This document shows, piece after piece, positions 36,804 to 45,238 of a stretch of DNA of 64,000 bases. Below the pieces are notes generated by a model, which worked only from the letters and a program-made list of their open reading frames with translations, did no database searches and was not told where the DNA came from. The DNA is from Sutcliffiella horikoshii (lineage in GTDB: Bacteria; Bacillota; Bacilli; Bacillales; Bacillaceae_I): positions 1 through 64,000 of the forward strand of contig NZ_VTEV01000012.1 in assembly GCF_008180725.1 (NCBI RefSeq), read 5' to 3'. Every line of letters starts with the position of its first letter. Position 1 is the stretch's first letter. A program made the translations under genes and the position numbers.

Positions 36804-37613
36804 TTATTCAACATATTTACTAGGCCAGCTGCTAATTGAAATTTGATTGCGGAAATTTTGGATTCCTGTTGATCCACCACTAAAGGTTACAGATAGATCA
36901 ACTCCACTAGTACCTCCAGTTATTGTAGCTGAATCTAAAGTTCCTATTTTTTTGTAAGTATGTTTATAGTTCATAACTCCATACATAGTTGTACTTGGCA
37001 CACTAGTAGCCCAAATAACTGCTGTGCCTTCTTGTCCTGTGTATCCACTTCCATTATAAACATATTTATCTGCATATTTCCAAATAAATCCGTTGCTCAG
37101 TCCATTAAAATGAGATGATGTATTTACCCTTAGAGAACCCAAGCTATCGTAAACATATAATCTGGTTGGGTATGATGCAAAAACTATTCCACTTGGTCTA
37201 GAGTAATCAGTTTTCCATAAAGATAAACTTACTACATCATCAGAGCTATCAGATGTATCTATCTTTCCAGCTGCAAATTCCCAATTACCAATCAGTGTAT
37301 AAAGTCCGTTTTTGCTATTTCTATATCGTTCCAGACTAATATTTACATCACTATGGTGCAAAGGTTGGATTAATTGCTCTTCGCCTTTTTCAAATCCATT
37401 TTTCAACAGATATTCTTTGATTTTCTCTGGATTATTTGCAATTTTTTCCAACCCTTTATTAATCTTATTTACAAATTTCTCTTGCTCCTTTGTTAACTCT
37501 TGGAATACAGGCTCATCACTTTCAATTACTTCATTTGCAAATGCACTGGTAGTATTATTAATAGATAGTAATAATACTAGTGAAACAACAAGAAAAACGA
37601 TTTTTTTTAACAC
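36804..37613 (-). CDS. secreted hypothetical protein
   Basis: A 269-residue exported protein with a signal peptide (LKKIVFLVVSLVLLLSINNTTSAFA, cut near residue 27), a helical acidic stretch with EQEKFVNKINKGLEKI, and a beta-rich C-terminal domain (SVTFSGGSTGIQNFRNQISISSWP). It has no cysteine pair or catalytic motif that I can name. The preferred start is GTG at 37,613, 6 nt after AGAGGTG. It is transcribed with the small membrane protein downstream, and both are bracketed by direct copies of a ~190-bp repeat, which suggests they moved or duplicated together. Confidence 0.72.
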   Translation of the reverse strand: MLKKIVFLVVSLVLLLSINNTTSAFANEVIESDEPVFQELTKEQEKFVNKINKGLEKIANNPEKIKEYLLKNGFEKGEEQLIQPLHHSDVNISLERYRNSKNGLYTLIGNWEFAAGKIDTSDSSDDVVSLSLWKTDYSRPSGIVFASYPTRLYVYDSLGSLRVNTSSHFNGLSNGFIWKYADKYVYNGSGYTGQEGTAVIWATSVPSTTMYGVMNYKHTYKKIGTLDSATITGGTSGVDLSVTFSGGSTGIQNFRNQISISSWPSKYVE

Positions 37614-37773
37614 TTCTTCCACCTCTTCGAATTATTTTCCTGAATTCAGGTTTTTGCGCGCTTATATATAATTACTCAAAAAAATACAAATACCTTCATT
37701 TTTTACATATATTCCTAAAAGAATAATTCTCAGTTACTAAGTATTTGCTATAAACGGATAGGTGTAAATCTAG

Positions 37774-37963
37774 ATTCAGAGGGACGGTTCTTTGCTTCCT
37801 TACTTTACGGTATTTTATCGAATGGATTGACTAGACTCGTGAGGAATTCACTTCCTTTCACTTTAGTTGTAAAAACTATTTAGATGTAACTACCTCGTGC
37901 AAGTATTTCATGAGTTCCAGTAACAAAAGAAAAAAAGGAGCAGAGGTCCGTCCCCTGCTTCTT
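37774..37963. repeat. ~190-bp repeat with inverted ends, copy 2
   Basis: It begins ATTCAGAGGGACGGTTC and ends CAGAGGTCCGTCCCCTGCTTC. It matches 36,207-36,392 along its length, in the same orientation. Confidence 0.85.
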
Positions 37964-37965
37964 AG

Positions 37966-38395
37966 TTCTAGGTATTTAGAATTATGATTATTGGGATATT
38001 ATCAGTAAAAATCTAATTTGTTCTCGAAGAAACTAGGGGACAGTTCATTTTTTTAGACTACAAAGAAAGCAGCTTTCTGTGGGGTTTTAAAAGTAGCACA
38101 CAAAAATCAAACAGGCACTTAATGGAGCTATGGGTTATACACTAGAGGGAAAGGAGTGTCAGCTATGCCTTGGCATCAGAAAATTCCTCACTTAATGAAT
38201 CAGCCCATCGGAGTCTCGTTTTTAGATGGCACAGGAACTTCAGGGGTGTTATGTGGAACCACTAACGGAAAGCTTTTAGTAATGGAATACCTATACCATT
38301 CACAATTCGCCTTAAAGCAATATGATATGAATACGGTACAGGATATACATGGGTACCCGGGGTGTTCGGGTCAGCGGTTTTGGGGATGAGGGTGT
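37966..38395 (+). repeat. segmental duplication, copy 2 (contains DUF2642 gene)
   Basis: It matches 34,174-34,680 from TAGGTATTTAGAATTAT to TGGGGATGAGGGTGTTT. The gene part differs at only a few positions, pointing to a recent event or gene conversion. Confidence 0.85.
38165..38389 (+). CDS. DUF2642 (YuzF-like) protein, full copy
   Basis: A 74-residue protein, MPWHQKIPHLMNQPIGVSF at the start, ending GYPGCSGQRFWG. It is the full-length version of the gene at 34,449, differing by one residue (Met for Ile) before the point where that copy stops. AAAGGAGTG precedes the ATG by 6 nt. Function unknown. The codon that is a stop in the other copy is TCG here. Confidence 0.78.
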   Translation: MPWHQKIPHLMNQPIGVSFLDGTGTSGVLCGTTNGKLLVMEYLYHSQFALKQYDMNTVQDIHGYPGCSGQRFWG

Positions 38396-38439
38396 TTCAT
38401 TCTTAATATAGCCCAAATGAAACATGTTAGTTAAACAAA

Positions 38440-38991
38440 TCACTTTGAAGATTCAAATTCCTTCAACGATTTCTTGAATCCTAATAAGGGTAAATTACTT
38501 TCTAATCGGTTTACAATAGCATTCGCACATTCTTTCATTGAGTGGGTGTATGTATTAACTTCAACATCGTAAATTTCTTGGTGATGTACGAAACTAAGCT
38601 GAGAAAGTGCTTGCCCAATTTGTCGGTCTCCTCTGGACTTTTCTCTATTCTTAAGCTCCTCTACAGTACAATGCACTCCCACAAGAAGAATTGGATAAGA
38701 GCTCAGAGTTTCATAAAAATTTTGTAATGTTAAGGGGTCATGGAGAATTTGATCAAGTATTAAATTGACACCTCGATCTGAGAACATTGCCACATTCTTA
38801 TAATAAAAATATTCCGTTTCAACCGGTATAAGTCTCTGGTTTTCTCTATCTTCCATCTTCTCTATTACCAAATCATAATCATCTATGCTAAAAGTAAAAA
38901 AGTCAGGAAGTAACTTTGTTATTTCCTTCGCTAGAGTTGATTTTCCTGAACTTGACACACCGTTTAGAACTATAATCATTCCTTTTTTCAC
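38440..38991 (-). CDS. P-loop kinase, chloramphenicol phosphotransferase-like
   Basis: A 183-residue P-loop protein. Walker A is NGVSSSGKSTLAKE (near 9-22), then FSIDDYDL resembles the catalytic Asp region of chloramphenicol 3-O-phosphotransferase and nucleoside kinases. NLILDQILHD is the second acidic strand, and CTVEELKNREKSRGDRQIGQA the arginine-rich lid. It phosphorylates a small molecule; the substrate is unknown, and calling it a resistance enzyme would go too far. The start is GTG at 38,991, or possibly the ATG four codons later. Confidence 0.82.
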   Translation of the reverse strand: MKKGMIIVLNGVSSSGKSTLAKEITKLLPDFFTFSIDDYDLVIEKMEDRENQRLIPVETEYFYYKNVAMFSDRGVNLILDQILHDPLTLQNFYETLSSYPILLVGVHCTVEELKNREKSRGDRQIGQALSQLSFVHHQEIYDVEVNTYTHSMKECANAIVNRLESNLPLLGFKKSLKEFESSK

Positions 38992-39055
38992 AACTCACAC
39001 CCCAATATCCTCAGTTATAGACCACATTCTAAGAACTTCCTAAAGCCTCTCACGC

Positions 39056-39763
39056 CTAAATAGTCATCTTCCAACTAGACAGCGCCAACCAATTTTCCTG
39101 CTCTTTATAATCAGGCGATATTTTTCCTACAAGTCGCCAGAAGGATCGGTCGTGATTGAGATGAATCATATGGCACATTTCGTGTACTACTACATAATCG
39201 ATTACCTTCATTGGGGCCATCGCCAACTTCCAATTGAACGTTAACTGTAATTGGGAATCACAGGTTCCCCATGTAGTCTTACTATCAGATATACGGATAG
39301 ACCTTGGTTTTACTTTAAAGTTACTTTGATAGGATCTTACACTCTTCTCCACTATAGCTTTGCATTGCTGGTAATAAAATCTCTTTAAAGCTTGTTTTAT
39401 CCTTCCGTCCTCCACCTGTTTCACATAAACATTTATATGTTTCTCATCAAACGCGACATAATCTTGTTCAATAGAACTATCTTGATAAACCTTTACAGGA
39501 TAGGTGTTTCCTAAATAAAGAACCCTCTCCTCCTGACTGTATTCCTTCTCCTGCTGCCCAAGCAGTCTGTCCTTCATCTCCTTTGATTTTTCTTGAATCA
39601 GTTCCCACCTTTCCTCCAGCAATTGAATCACTTTTTCATCCTGTGTACCTTTAGGAGCCTGGACCTCAACATTTCCATAAACGTCCATACGAATGGCAAT
39701 GGATTTGCGATTTTTGTATTTTATCTCAAAATGGATGGTTTGACCTGAATATGTATGTATCAT
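39056..39763 (-). CDS. YgjP-like zinc metallopeptidase (DUF45)
   Basis: A 235-residue protein of the YgjP/WLM group. The C-terminal half has the zinc motif VVHEMCHMIHLNHDRSFW (HExxH plus a third His after four residues), preceded by DSKTTWGTCDSQLQLTFNWKLAMAP, the family hallmark. The N-terminal half is beta-rich, then a charged helix. The cellular substrate is unknown; relatives often sit near restriction or defence genes. The ATG follows AAGGTGATAC. Confidence 0.9.
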   Translation of the reverse strand: MIHTYSGQTIHFEIKYKNRKSIAIRMDVYGNVEVQAPKGTQDEKVIQLLEERWELIQEKSKEMKDRLLGQQEKEYSQEERVLYLGNTYPVKVYQDSSIEQDYVAFDEKHINVYVKQVEDGRIKQALKRFYYQQCKAIVEKSVRSYQSNFKVKPRSIRISDSKTTWGTCDSQLQLTFNWKLAMAPMKVIDYVVVHEMCHMIHLNHDRSFWRLVGKISPDYKEQENWLALSSWKMTI

Positions 39764-39862
39764 TGTATCACCTTACATCATTTACTTTTCTAAGTAATTA
39801 TATTAAATTTCGGTTGTAAAAAGTAGAGGAGATTAATTCCTTACTCCAAAGTCCAAAGGAAG

Positions 39863-39927
39863 CCAATCTGTCACTCCACAGGAAGTAGAAGGAGAGTTCT
39901 CTTACTTCCTGCAGAGTGTTAGATTGG
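39863..39927. repeat. long imperfect hairpin
   Basis: CCAATCT (39,863-39,869) pairs with AGATTGG (39,921-39,927), and inside it ACTC/GAGT and CAGGAAGTA/TACTTCCTG also pair, giving a nested stem. No T-run follows. It belongs in style to the GGGGACGG-type hairpins scattered through 34-42 kb. The rest of 39,764-40,154 shows nothing else. Confidence 0.55.
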
Positions 39928-40154
39928 TCCCGATCTCTGGTAACATACTAATTATACTATTTCAACTATTACCAGTTCCATAGATAGCAAAAACCCTGAT
40001 AGTCCAGTACAAACATATAACCATTCCACTTAACCCTATTCTGTATCTTACCAACCTTATCTGCATGGTACGGATCCAGCAATATGTTGATACGCGAGTA
40101 AATCATACCATCAAAACCACCCATATTATCTTTAAAAAAGATAAAAGAAGAAAA

Positions 40155-40183
40155 AAAGCACCTAATTAAATAATTAGGTACTT
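40155..40183 (-). terminator. terminator after the 170-aa gene
   Basis: AGCACCTAATTA (40,158-40,169) pairs with TAATTAGGTACT on the other side of a 1-2 base loop, followed by a minus-strand T-run. It lies immediately past the stop codon. Confidence 0.8.
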
Positions 40184-40184
40184 A

Positions 40185-40697
40185 TTATCTATAGTTATAT
40201 TTTTTTATTTGCTTTGAGATTTCATTTTTGTGCACATTAAAATCGGTTATCTTAATCTTTAGTATTTCTTCTATTGAGACCCATTCACCAGTAAAATCGT
40301 GCTTCAATGAGGCAATTATCCCTGATACTAAGACTATTATCTCAATGTAGTTATTTTTTGAATTATTTAGTTTTGTATAATTATATTGTTGATATTCCGC
40401 TAGTCTTCTGCAAGTTTCTGTTGATGAGTATAAATATGTATTATTCACCAATGATTTTATGTGTTTTTCATCTTCCATTTTCTTCTTAACCTTAGGATCA
40501 TCTATCAAAAATAACATCTCTGTCCAAGATTCCAGTATTTTATACATCTCCTTTCCACTTGATTCTCTATAGTAGTTACTTATTTGCATATATTTAGCGT
40601 TTTTGAATGCATTATTGTTTTCATAAAATTTCCAACCAATATTTATTAACGATGTAACTACGGTACTTGTAAGTATTGCAACCCAAAACTCATTCAT
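40185..40697 (-). CDS. membrane-anchored hypothetical protein
   Basis: A 170-residue protein with a weak N-terminal membrane segment (FWVAILTSTVVTSLINIGW) and a helical remainder rich in K, N and E. The layout (short anchor plus helices) resembles small accessory proteins of defence or phage-related regions, but I recognise no family. AGGAGGG precedes the ATG. The gene has its own terminator and low GC content. Confidence 0.65.
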   Translation of the reverse strand: MNEFWVAILTSTVVTSLINIGWKFYENNNAFKNAKYMQISNYYRESSGKEMYKILESWTEMLFLIDDPKVKKKMEDEKHIKSLVNNTYLYSSTETCRRLAEYQQYNYTKLNNSKNNYIEIIVLVSGIIASLKHDFTGEWVSIEEILKIKITDFNVHKNEISKQIKKYNYR

Positions 40698-40894
40698 GAA
40701 CTTCCCTCCTATATAATCTACATTTCAACAAAAGGAGTTAATATCCTGCTCTTTCAAAACACTAATAAATATTGAAATCTACTTTCACATTATTTATATC
40801 TTCAAACATTTTAATTGTATCTTTAAGAGTTGCTAATAAACATTACATTTAAAATGAATAGTTTCAAGCGAAATAAACTCAGAGCTCACTTTTT

Positions 40895-41869
40895 TCATAA
40901 AGACAGTAAATCGCCGATTAATAAATAAGTATATATAATATATCTTTCCGCTTCCTCTAAAGATACTTCTGCATGTGTTCCTTTATTAGCTGCCCCATAC
41001 ACACTGTCTAATCTTTCACCTAGGTACTTTAAGTGTGATCCAACAAGTTCCTCATAACGGTTACTGGAAGACTTTGATTCTACATATTGAATTAACCTAT
41101 TTATTACTTGATCTTCCCCAATTTTTATTGTTCTTTCCCCTGCTAAAACAGGCTCTTTCATTGGAGGATATAGTACATCAGCTATGTCTTTTAAGATACG
41201 TCTACAGGAATGCACAGCATTTGCCCAATCTTCCGCATTAGTAGACCTTAAATTTTCATGCACTGAGACAAATCTTCTTACAGCCTCTGTTGAAATTTCC
41301 GTCAACTTTTCATCAATCAGCAATCTTTTTCGGGTAAAAATATCATCAGTTATGTTACTGAATTTAAGCTCAAAATTAAGATTAAAAACATATTCATATA
41401 TACTGGATTTTACTTTTTCAATCCTTCCTGTATAGGTTCTAATTTCATTTGCAGCCATTCCCCTTTCATAGCCATTTCCATTTGGTATTGTCGGATTAAT
41501 TGTTGATGCCGATGAAACAGAGACATTTGGATCTTGAGCTGCTTGCATTCTCATTTTTAATGCATCAATCGTTGCCTCCATTACACTAACAGTTTCTGTA
41601 AAAGCTCTTTCCCCATCTAAATCTTTATTGTAGTAAATCCGGTTTGATTTTCTAGCTGACTTCCAAGCAGCTGTAGTCATTTTACCTGTTTCATTTCTAG
41701 AGAAACCTTTCATTTCCTCTCTAACCCACTCTACAGCTTCCATATCATTAACTAGACGAGCTAATCTCAATGTTTTTTGGATAATTGATTGCAACTTAAT
41801 TTCTTCCATTTCAATATTTTGTAGTATCTCTTCTGACAAATCTAACGCTTGATCCAATCTTGGTTTCAT
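40895..41869 (-). CDS. AbiTii-like protein, possible phage defence
   Basis: A 324-residue soluble protein. The first 60 residues (LSEEILQNIEMEEIKLQSIIQKTLRLARLV, then DMEAVEWVREEMKGF) fit the AbiTii domain, which occurs in abortive-infection-type proteins. The C-terminal 130 residues (EDWANAVHSCRRILKDIADVLYPP and GERLDSVYGAANKGTHAEVSLEEAERYIIYTYLLIGDL) form a helical, HEPN-like unit. The proposed role in defence is inference from the domain and from neighbouring accessory genes. The ATG follows AAAGGAGTG. No partner gene overlaps it. Confidence 0.62.
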   Translation of the reverse strand: MKPRLDQALDLSEEILQNIEMEEIKLQSIIQKTLRLARLVNDMEAVEWVREEMKGFSRNETGKMTTAAWKSARKSNRIYYNKDLDGERAFTETVSVMEATIDALKMRMQAAQDPNVSVSSASTINPTIPNGNGYERGMAANEIRTYTGRIEKVKSSIYEYVFNLNFELKFSNITDDIFTRKRLLIDEKLTEISTEAVRRFVSVHENLRSTNAEDWANAVHSCRRILKDIADVLYPPMKEPVLAGERTIKIGEDQVINRLIQYVESKSSSNRYEELVGSHLKYLGERLDSVYGAANKGTHAEVSLEEAERYIIYTYLLIGDLLSL

Positions 41870-42035
41870 TCATTTCACTCCTTTAAATAATTAATAATTA
41901 CTTTTCTTCTTTTCTTTAATTTTTCCAAAGCAGGGAGACTGCTCTCTTACTTCTTTGAGAATTTAAAGGAAGTGTCAGAGCCCCCCCGTTTTCCATAACA
42001 ATCCCTTTCCACTTTCAGTTGTTTTACTTCACCCT

Positions 42036-42320
42036 TCAATCTTCTTTCATATTCAATTGAATTAGGTGCTTACATTTAGGACATTTACAAGATAACTTGT
42101 ACACTTTTTTCTTAGGATTGAATTCCTTAGCAAACTGCTCAATCACACTAGGTATCGAAAATAGAACCATGAAGAGAGATATGTAGGTGATTATTCTAGT
42201 ATTCTGATTAAGCTCCTTAATAGCTAATGTCAAAAATACAAATACAATAAAGAAAATTATCAATACCACTAAATAGATCCGAATGAATAAATTACCTTTT
42301 TGTTTTAAAAATTCCCACAT
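42036..42320 (-). CDS. small membrane protein with a zinc-ribbon-like end
   Basis: A 94-residue protein with two membrane segments (about 11-34 and 45-63) and a C-terminal CKCPKCKHLIQLN motif, a two-Cys-pair pattern that could bind zinc as a half ribbon or in a dimer. No family is recognised. I chose the ATG at 42,320, which follows GGGTG; an ATG four codons upstream lacks a site. From 42,333 to 42,858 I see no gene or clear signal. Confidence 0.6.
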   Translation of the reverse strand: MWEFLKQKGNLFIRIYLVVLIIFFIVFVFLTLAIKELNQNTRIITYISLFMVLFSIPSVIEQFAKEFNPKKKVYKLSCKCPKCKHLIQLNMKED

Positions 42321-42858
42321 ACTAACACCCATTCTTAATATCTATACGGATGGAGGAAGTTTTAGTTTCATTTTACTAGTTTGTACTAAAGAAACCTCCA
42401 AGAAGATTAACTACACTAGCTTAACGTTTGTATTTAAACTCTAAGTGTCCATTTGAAAGTGGGATGAGGTTTTCTTGCTTCAGGATTTAAAGGATGGCTT
42501 ACCATTAATTTGTTACATTATCTCGAACTCTACTGTCGGCAAAAACCTAGAAAAAAACCCTCTTTCTCAACGTTTGATTTTTCTGTAAGAGTTCAAAAAT
42601 TCACAGCATTATTATTCTCTGGGCCTTTTTTGGTTTGGCTTCCCAACTTTTATAGTGATTTATCTCATTTTTCTAGATCTTCCAATTAAGAACCTAGAAC
42701 TCCAATACCCATAATTGGACAGCCCTATCTTTAAGCATTGTTGTTCCACCACTATTTTTCTACATCACCAAACCAATATCTCTATTCTTACTACTTGCTC
42801 TGTTCATCTACACATCTCCTACCACCCAAATGGGTATTTGTTTGTAATTGAGAAAAGT

Positions 42859-42886
42859 AAAAGAAGCACCAAATTAAGGTGCTTCA
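42859..42886 (-). terminator. terminator after the 257-aa unknown gene
   Basis: GAAGCACC (42,863-42,870) pairs with GGTGCTTC (42,878-42,885), followed on the minus strand by TTTTACTTTT. Confidence 0.8.
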
Positions 42887-42895
42887 AATTTCTAT

Positions 42896-43669
42896 CTATT
42901 CTTCAGTTAAATGAAACGATAACTGTAGTTCTCCTTCTATTAATGTCTTTGTAGGCAGTATATTAGTGAATTTTTCAATATTACCTATATCAATTATTTC
43001 TGGTTTATCGCTTATTAGTTCTGGAAACAAAATTCTATATTCATTTTGATATGCAAAAAATATGTCTTTTTGAAAGAAAAAGTCCGAGCGACTTGTAGCA
43101 AAGGCTTCCATTCGGTCTGTGTAATTGATAGACATATCTCTGTATTCAACAGCATTCCTTACAACCGCAATATTTTTATCCCTACAAACTTGCTCTACTC
43201 TATTCAAAAAATGACCTATATTAATACACATCACATGGTCCCCAAAATTTTCAAGAGCTCTCTCTTTTAATTCCTGAGGCAATACGAGCTTCGTAACTGC
43301 AACATTATCTTCTATATGAACTATTTCCAATAAATCAGTAGTTATTCCAGTCATGCAGAATAGATGTTTTTGATAGTCTTCATTGCTTTCCATACTGGCA
43401 TTACTTGCTCTTCCTGTAAAAAGAGTTTCACCTGTTTCAGGGTGTTTAAAAGTTAAATTCACATCAGAAATCCTCAAGGATGCATCAAAAGCATCACCTT
43501 GACCTTTTCTTTTCTCTGTTATCTCAAGATCCTTATAGTATTGGAAATTATTTAAGTAAAGTGTCCCATTTTGCAAGCTCTCTAAATTTTTTTTACTAGA
43601 AAACTTCAATGCAAAAGGTAGTTTATTATTAACTGCCAAAACCTCATTTAATCTTTGCTTTTTTTCCAT
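42896..43669 (-). CDS. unknown 257-residue protein
   Basis: A 257-residue soluble protein with no signal peptide or membrane segment. Visible features are LKFSSKKNLESLQNGTLYLNNFQYY near the start, KRKGQGDAFDASLRI, a HLFCMTG segment near the middle, NIGHFLNRVEQVCRD, and a late FFFQKDIFFAYQNEYRILFPE. Proteins with this pattern occur sporadically among accessory genes; the ExxYRI element with the early LNNFQYY is suggestive of a transferase-like or defence fold, but I cannot name it. The ATG at 43,669 follows AAAGGAGAA at a rather long distance; a TTG seven codons earlier is an alternative. Confidence 0.66.
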   Translation of the reverse strand: MEKKQRLNEVLAVNNKLPFALKFSSKKNLESLQNGTLYLNNFQYYKDLEITEKRKGQGDAFDASLRISDVNLTFKHPETGETLFTGRASNASMESNEDYQKHLFCMTGITTDLLEIVHIEDNVAVTKLVLPQELKERALENFGDHVMCINIGHFLNRVEQVCRDKNIAVVRNAVEYRDMSINYTDRMEAFATSRSDFFFQKDIFFAYQNEYRILFPELISDKPEIIDIGNIEKFTNILPTKTLIEGELQLSFHLTEE

Positions 43670-44060
43670 GATTGATGGTTCTCCTTTCAATTATCTTATA
43701 AAAACATAACTATTTTTAGATTTTAAGTCTATATTATTTTAACGACAAATGCCGACAAATCTGATTCTTAAAAGACCTTTCTTTTCTCGTACCGGTACCT
43801 CAATTCCAACTCTTTGTGTTTATTTTGAACATAGAGAAACACCTAAAGAGATGCTCATGGTCTAATAATGCTCTTTAATTGAATACTCGAATATTATATA
43901 TATATGTAACGGAATAGAACCTAGTCCAAACCCTTTTTTCTTCACTCCAGCTTTTGTTTTACCCATATATTATCATTTAATAGAACCTAGAAATTCATGC
44001 CCATTCCACGTCAAGGATGCCACGTTTATATATGTTTCAACCTAATACTATCCAATTTCT

Positions 44061-44110
44061 AAAAGAAAAAAGAAAAAGGACTACCTCCTTTTTATAGGAA
44101 GTAGTCCTTT
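44061..44110 (-). terminator. probable original groEL terminator
   Basis: AAAGGACTAC (44,075-44,084) pairs with GTAGTCCTTT (44,101-44,110), with an A-rich run at 44,061-44,077 that reads as a T-run on the minus strand. It lies 46 bp beyond the left copy of the groEL-end repeat, where the groEL terminator would have been before the element inserted. No other minus-strand gene ends here. The stretch 43,670-44,060 holds no gene I can support. Confidence 0.6.
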
Positions 44111-44155
44111 ACTTAATACATTTTTTGAATCAGATAACAGGTGAGTGAAACTGAA

Positions 44156-44172
44156 TTACATCATTCCGCCCC
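44156..44172. repeat. attachment-site repeat, left
   Basis: ATTACATCATTCCGCCC, identical to 49,941-49,957, where it covers the last codons and stop of groEL. It marks the far end of the integrated element. Confidence 0.88.
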
Positions 44173-44414
44173 TAAGGTGAGAGTGTGTAATATCTTTAAC
44201 GTTTTGAGCGTAGAGTGCGGTATATTAAGGTTTTACTAAATTCTGTATGTAACATCTTCAACGGAATTTTACCGTTTTTCACTGAATTGCGTTAGCAAAA
44301 TGTTAGCAATTCCAAGAAAAAAGTCTGTTGATTTTGTTCTTACACTCCACTTGTCCAGATCTTATGTGGCAACACAAGGGGTGCTGGTGAGTATTTTTTT
44401 GTATTAAAAAACGC

Positions 44415-45155
44415 TTATAATTGGCCGTTATCATCTCCAACTAAATACATATGTAAGCCTAATTTTAAACGCTTTAAATCTTCGAGGTCAATATCTCTTT
44501 CAAAAATCTCGAACTTTGCATCATTTAAGAAACCATGAGGATCTTTACCTTTATTTTCATTAAAAAAATTTATTGCTGTGACCTGATTAATTACTTCCCT
44601 TAAAGTAGGCACAGAATCAAATTCCTGTACTTCTGAATTTACAACAACTTTGAAGCCTGTTGGAATTCCAACACTCCCCAATATTGGAGATACATTTGCT
44701 ACATGATTTCCTGCACTTAGTCTTTTTAACTTTTTAACATCTAAAAAGCATGTCCAGTCTAACCAGTTATTTCTACGTCTAATAACACCATAATTTTCGA
44801 AACATGGAAATACCAACCCAACATGTGACCTTCCGGAAGCCCATCTTTGTAGTAGATCCACTTGACCAAAAGTGCCAATATGTTTCAACTTCTTCTTAAT
44901 TTTTAAATATCTAATTTTAGCTTTGTTATCAATTTTGAATTTATAAGTATTTGAACTCTTATTAAAAGTATCTGGAGCTTTATATTGCAAGTACAAGGGA
45001 AAGGCGTACTGTTTTAGTTGAGTATCAAAACCATATATAGCTTCACGCCGTTGTGTCGGTCCATAAGTCCAAACATCATATCCACTAGTAACAGCTTCAT
45101 AATGTAGCTCTGAAGTTATATTTAGTTCAGCAGTTTTTTCTGATATTATTGGCAT
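44415..45155 (-). CDS. unknown partner gene of the PHP-SMC ATPase
   Basis: A 246-residue soluble protein. It starts MPIISEKTAELNITSELHYEAV and includes YGFDTQLKQYAFPLYLQYKAPD, RWASGRSHVGLVFPCFENYG and a DLEDLKRLKLGLHMYLVGD ending. The TYGPTQRREAIYGFD..QYKAP region is reminiscent of small-nuclease or restriction-type folds (an acidic residue followed by QYK), but this is only an impression. It follows the ATPase gene by 83 bp in the same direction and has a strong site, AAGGAGAC. The conserved idea is a two-gene unit; its job is unknown. Confidence 0.7.
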   Translation of the reverse strand: MPIISEKTAELNITSELHYEAVTSGYDVWTYGPTQRREAIYGFDTQLKQYAFPLYLQYKAPDTFNKSSNTYKFKIDNKAKIRYLKIKKKLKHIGTFGQVDLLQRWASGRSHVGLVFPCFENYGVIRRRNNWLDWTCFLDVKKLKRLSAGNHVANVSPILGSVGIPTGFKVVVNSEVQEFDSVPTLREVINQVTAINFFNENKGKDPHGFLNDAKFEIFERDIDLEDLKRLKLGLHMYLVGDDNGQL

Positions 45156-45238
45156 AAACTGTCTCCTTAAAATCCTTCATTTCTTCCACAAGAGCCAGTT
45201 TCACTCCGTGATAGTAAGAATAACTATATATTAAATAA

